Source of the DNA: Ramazzottius varieornatus
Taxonomy: Eukaryota > Tardigrada > Eutardigrada > Parachela > Ramazzottiidae
Length of the DNA: 64,000 nt
Reading direction: 5' to 3'
Assembly: GCA_001949185.1 (NCBI GenBank)
Contig: BDGG01000015.1
Location: 1,158,314 to 1,222,313 of the forward strand
Translations under genes and position numbers: made by a program
Shown here: positions 61,840 through 64,000 of the stretch, in pieces
Layout: every line of letters starts with the position of its first letter
Numbering within the stretch: the stretch's first letter is position 1
Notes under the pieces: generated by a model
Databases searched by the model: none
Told to the model about the DNA's origin: nothing
The model's input: only the letters and a program-made list of their open reading frames with translations

Positions 61840-62345
61840 CGCTATTTATAAGCCGGCCACCATCAGATCAGATGTCTCCATTAAAACCATGTCTTGGGGT
61901 GAGGACTGTCGGCGACGATATCGTACATTGTATACGCCGCACATCGTAGGCCTTGTGTACTTTGTGTGTCGTCGTCAATCGTCATTGACCCACCCCGTTA
62001 TTGTAGCCAAAAATAAGATAGGGAAAGAGGACACTGCCCTCTATGAAGTATTTGATTGTACGTGGCAGCGCAATGAAACGCTCAAGTATCGCCGGCGACA
62101 CAGTGCCTCTGCGTAAATATTGTGGTTTTGGGGGGAAGGCGTCAATGGGATGGGTCCACAAATTATCAGTGACGTGGTCATGATCGCAGGGGGCTTGTAG
62201 ATGCACAAATAGCATCAAAGTGATGTTTGACAATGGAGTCAGGTGCCCCTATAGGCCACAGGTGGTGGAATTGCTTGGCGAAAATAGAGATGGGCGTGGA
62301 CATTCGGCCTTGACCGAAACTAGGGGGATATTCCCCTCCATAATA
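61840..62345. other. 3' flank of the orphan gene
   Basis: Expected 3' untranslated region followed by intergenic sequence. A 75-codon frame at 61889-62116 has no recognised features. Confidence 0.4.
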
Positions 62346-62548
62346 CAGTGTAGGCAAATAAGGTACTCTAAAAGGGGGAGGGCCAAAATCGAGATTTCGA
62401 CAAGTGACGTAGAAACTCCGGCTCGAAGTAATCAGCAGATCAAGCGGCAGTTCACGTCTCTGCATTGCAGCTTGATCAGCTGTTTGCTTTCTACATCACG
62501 TCGATTTTGGCCTTGCCCCCTCTTAGTGTACCTTATTTGCCTACACTG
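62346..62548. mobile_element. Foldback MITE, Tc1/mariner-type ends, copy 2 (203 bp)
   Basis: Same 203-bp element and same orientation as the copy at 53381-53583, flanked by TA at 62344-62345 and 62549-62550. By eye I count about six differences, four of them in the first 25 bp, so identity is about 97 percent. Its terminal inverted repeats match each other better (CAGTGTAGGCAAATAAGGTA at both ends) than in copy 1. It lies about 530 bp beyond the end of the orphan gene, in non-coding sequence. Confidence 0.9.
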
Positions 62549-64000
62549 TATCATGTGACGAAGCCAACGGACCGCTTCCAGCTTCCTATAGTTTCACCAA
62601 GGTGTATTGGTCGAAAAAGTCATCAGTCAGTAGTCAGCTCGGCTCTTCCTCTTGATCTTTGCTCCTTTTGGTCCCTGTGACATTGGAGGAAAAAGGCGGC
62701 TGGGCATGGACAGACAGCAAGGAGCAGAAATTGTCAAAAGACGAGATGTCTTCCGGGGTGACCTCCACTTCCTTATTAGGCTATTCCGGAGGATGCGCTT
62801 GCTTACTTCACCAGTCATAGGAGGGAAAGATGACTGCATTACAGCACAGATTAAAACGTTTGCGGCTGGAGGTAATAACTGATTTGCCAAACAGCATGGC
62901 GTGATGCCTGGACATGGCAGTCCGCTTCTTTCATTAATGTTCCACATTGCACTCAAGCGTGCTGGATACTTCCGCATGTCCATCCTGGATCGATGCCGAA
63001 GCTAATTCCTATTTAATCTTGTCCTTTTCTTCCCTCCTCCACACTGAAGATGCACAGTTACAGGGGCAAAAGTGAGCAATTAGTCAGACTTGCCAGCTGC
63101 AGCTTGTGCTTGATCATCCGTTATATGCCTGATGGTGACAAGTCTCGTGCTGGCAAAAGGGGGAACCTCCACTGCTTCTTCTTTATCATCCTCTGCACAG
63201 ACCTTCCATTTCAATTATCCCTGCTGGATAATGATGATGGTTGGAGCATAGATTCCTACGTGTCAAAGCACGCTGTTCTGCATAATAATAAGGAACTTCC
63301 GGCTGGAGGACGGCCTTGATGGCGGCAGCAGGCTTGGTTTGAATGCTGCACCTTGTCGCCGTACACACGCGTACGTCTTTCGTTCTCCTCTGGCTTCCTC
63401 CAGACTTGTCAGCCCGAGCTTTGTTCCCTCTTTGTGGGTCGGGGGTTGATGTCATTGATATGACTGTGAAAGGCTTCACTTATGCCTTTTTCTGATAGCC
63501 GATAGCTGGGCAGTTGGCTGTTTATTTGCACAGGCTGCAACTGCTTCGGGTTTCCCGCCAGCCCGTTACGTCGATGTGCATGTGTAGAGATTTTCATCCG
63601 GCTAAATTAAATGTCACCCACTGGTCTATAACGTCAGTTGAGTAAGCCATCTACTGTGCATACAGAAGGAAAGGGTGTATATTTCCTGGCACCTTTTGAT
63701 ATCATCGGCTGAGAGTTCCCCGACATATCACTTACCAATTTCTGGACACCCTTGTCTTTGATGCATCAGTACGAGATGAAGTCCGCCTAATTTTAGTCAG
63801 ACGTGCCTAATGCTCGTGAGAATGTTTTGCGCCGAAAGCCGCTTGCCACAGATGATCTCAATCGGCATGGAATTTGGTCGCGATTAGTCTGGCTTGTACT
63901 GATGGATCATTGGCGTTACCGCTAACTATTTGTGAATATTTGATGGGAAGTGGGATTTTCTGTACTTACCTATGAATTACGCCATCAAGTGCGCTGGGTT
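62549..64000. other. Right-end intergenic sequence, no supported gene
   Basis: About 1.45 kb. A minus-strand frame of 118 codons (62627-62983) and a plus-strand frame of 89 codons (63050-63319) overlap nothing recognisable and lack splice continuity. No repeats or RNA genes were identified. Confidence 0.4.

Noticed and set aside
62627-62983. 118-codon minus-strand frame next to MITE copy 2, considered as a transposase fragment
   Set aside because: No DDE/D motif, helix-turn-helix or other transposase feature; it lies outside the TA-bounded MITE.

Overview
This window is animal nuclear DNA. Most genes are split by short introns (many 55-100 bp) with GT..AG ends, and the proteins are metazoan-specific: a CHD7/kismet remodeller, a Cys-loop GABA receptor beta subunit, a KCTD8/12/16-type protein, an estrogen-related receptor, MAF1, MED7, UBL3, a dicarbonyl/L-xylulose reductase and ARHGEF10. 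The gene density, small introns and a GABA subunit closest in my memory to the protostome Lcch3 class point to a compact invertebrate genome. I cannot name the phylum from sequence alone; a small-genome ecdysozoan such as a tardigrade or arthropod would fit but is not shown.

Layout. 1-11695 (-): a kismet/CHD7-like gene of 23 exons within the window, running off the left edge. 11696-15412: no gene seen apart from the probable promoter side. 15413-18809 (+): GABA-A receptor beta/Lcch3-like subunit, 9 exons. 20480-23294 (+): two decayed tandem copies of an Ariadne-type RBR ubiquitin ligase. 24692-27553 (+): KCTD8/12/16-like gene including a 20-nt microexon. 27554-32317: long stretch without a supported gene. 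32318-33064 (+): UBL3, start exon not found. 34037-35291 (+): DCXR-like reductase. 35890-36813 (-): MAF1. 38952-41036 (+): estrogen-related receptor. 41844-42515 (-): MED7. 43867-50576 (+): ARHGEF10-like Rho GEF. 50577-57139: largely empty, holding one copy of a 203-bp MITE. 57140-61818 (+): an unrecognised serine-rich gene of seven exons whose reading frame closes exactly (1121 residues). A second MITE copy lies at 62346-62548; the last 1.4 kb has nothing I can support.

The genes do not form one pathway. Several act in transcription (CHD7, MAF1, ERR, MED7). Two are GABA-related by family: the beta subunit of an ionotropic receptor and a KCTD whose vertebrate relatives are GABA-B auxiliary subunits. 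The most unusual items are the decaying RBR pair (in-frame stops, a frameshift, internal deletion and loss of the catalytic cysteine), the near-identical foldback MITE pair, the KCTD microexon, a 3' end of ARHGEF10 that is open in two frames depending on an optional 55-bp intron, and the large orphan gene. Exon limits were assigned by eye from splice signals and frame continuity, so errors of a base or two are possible.
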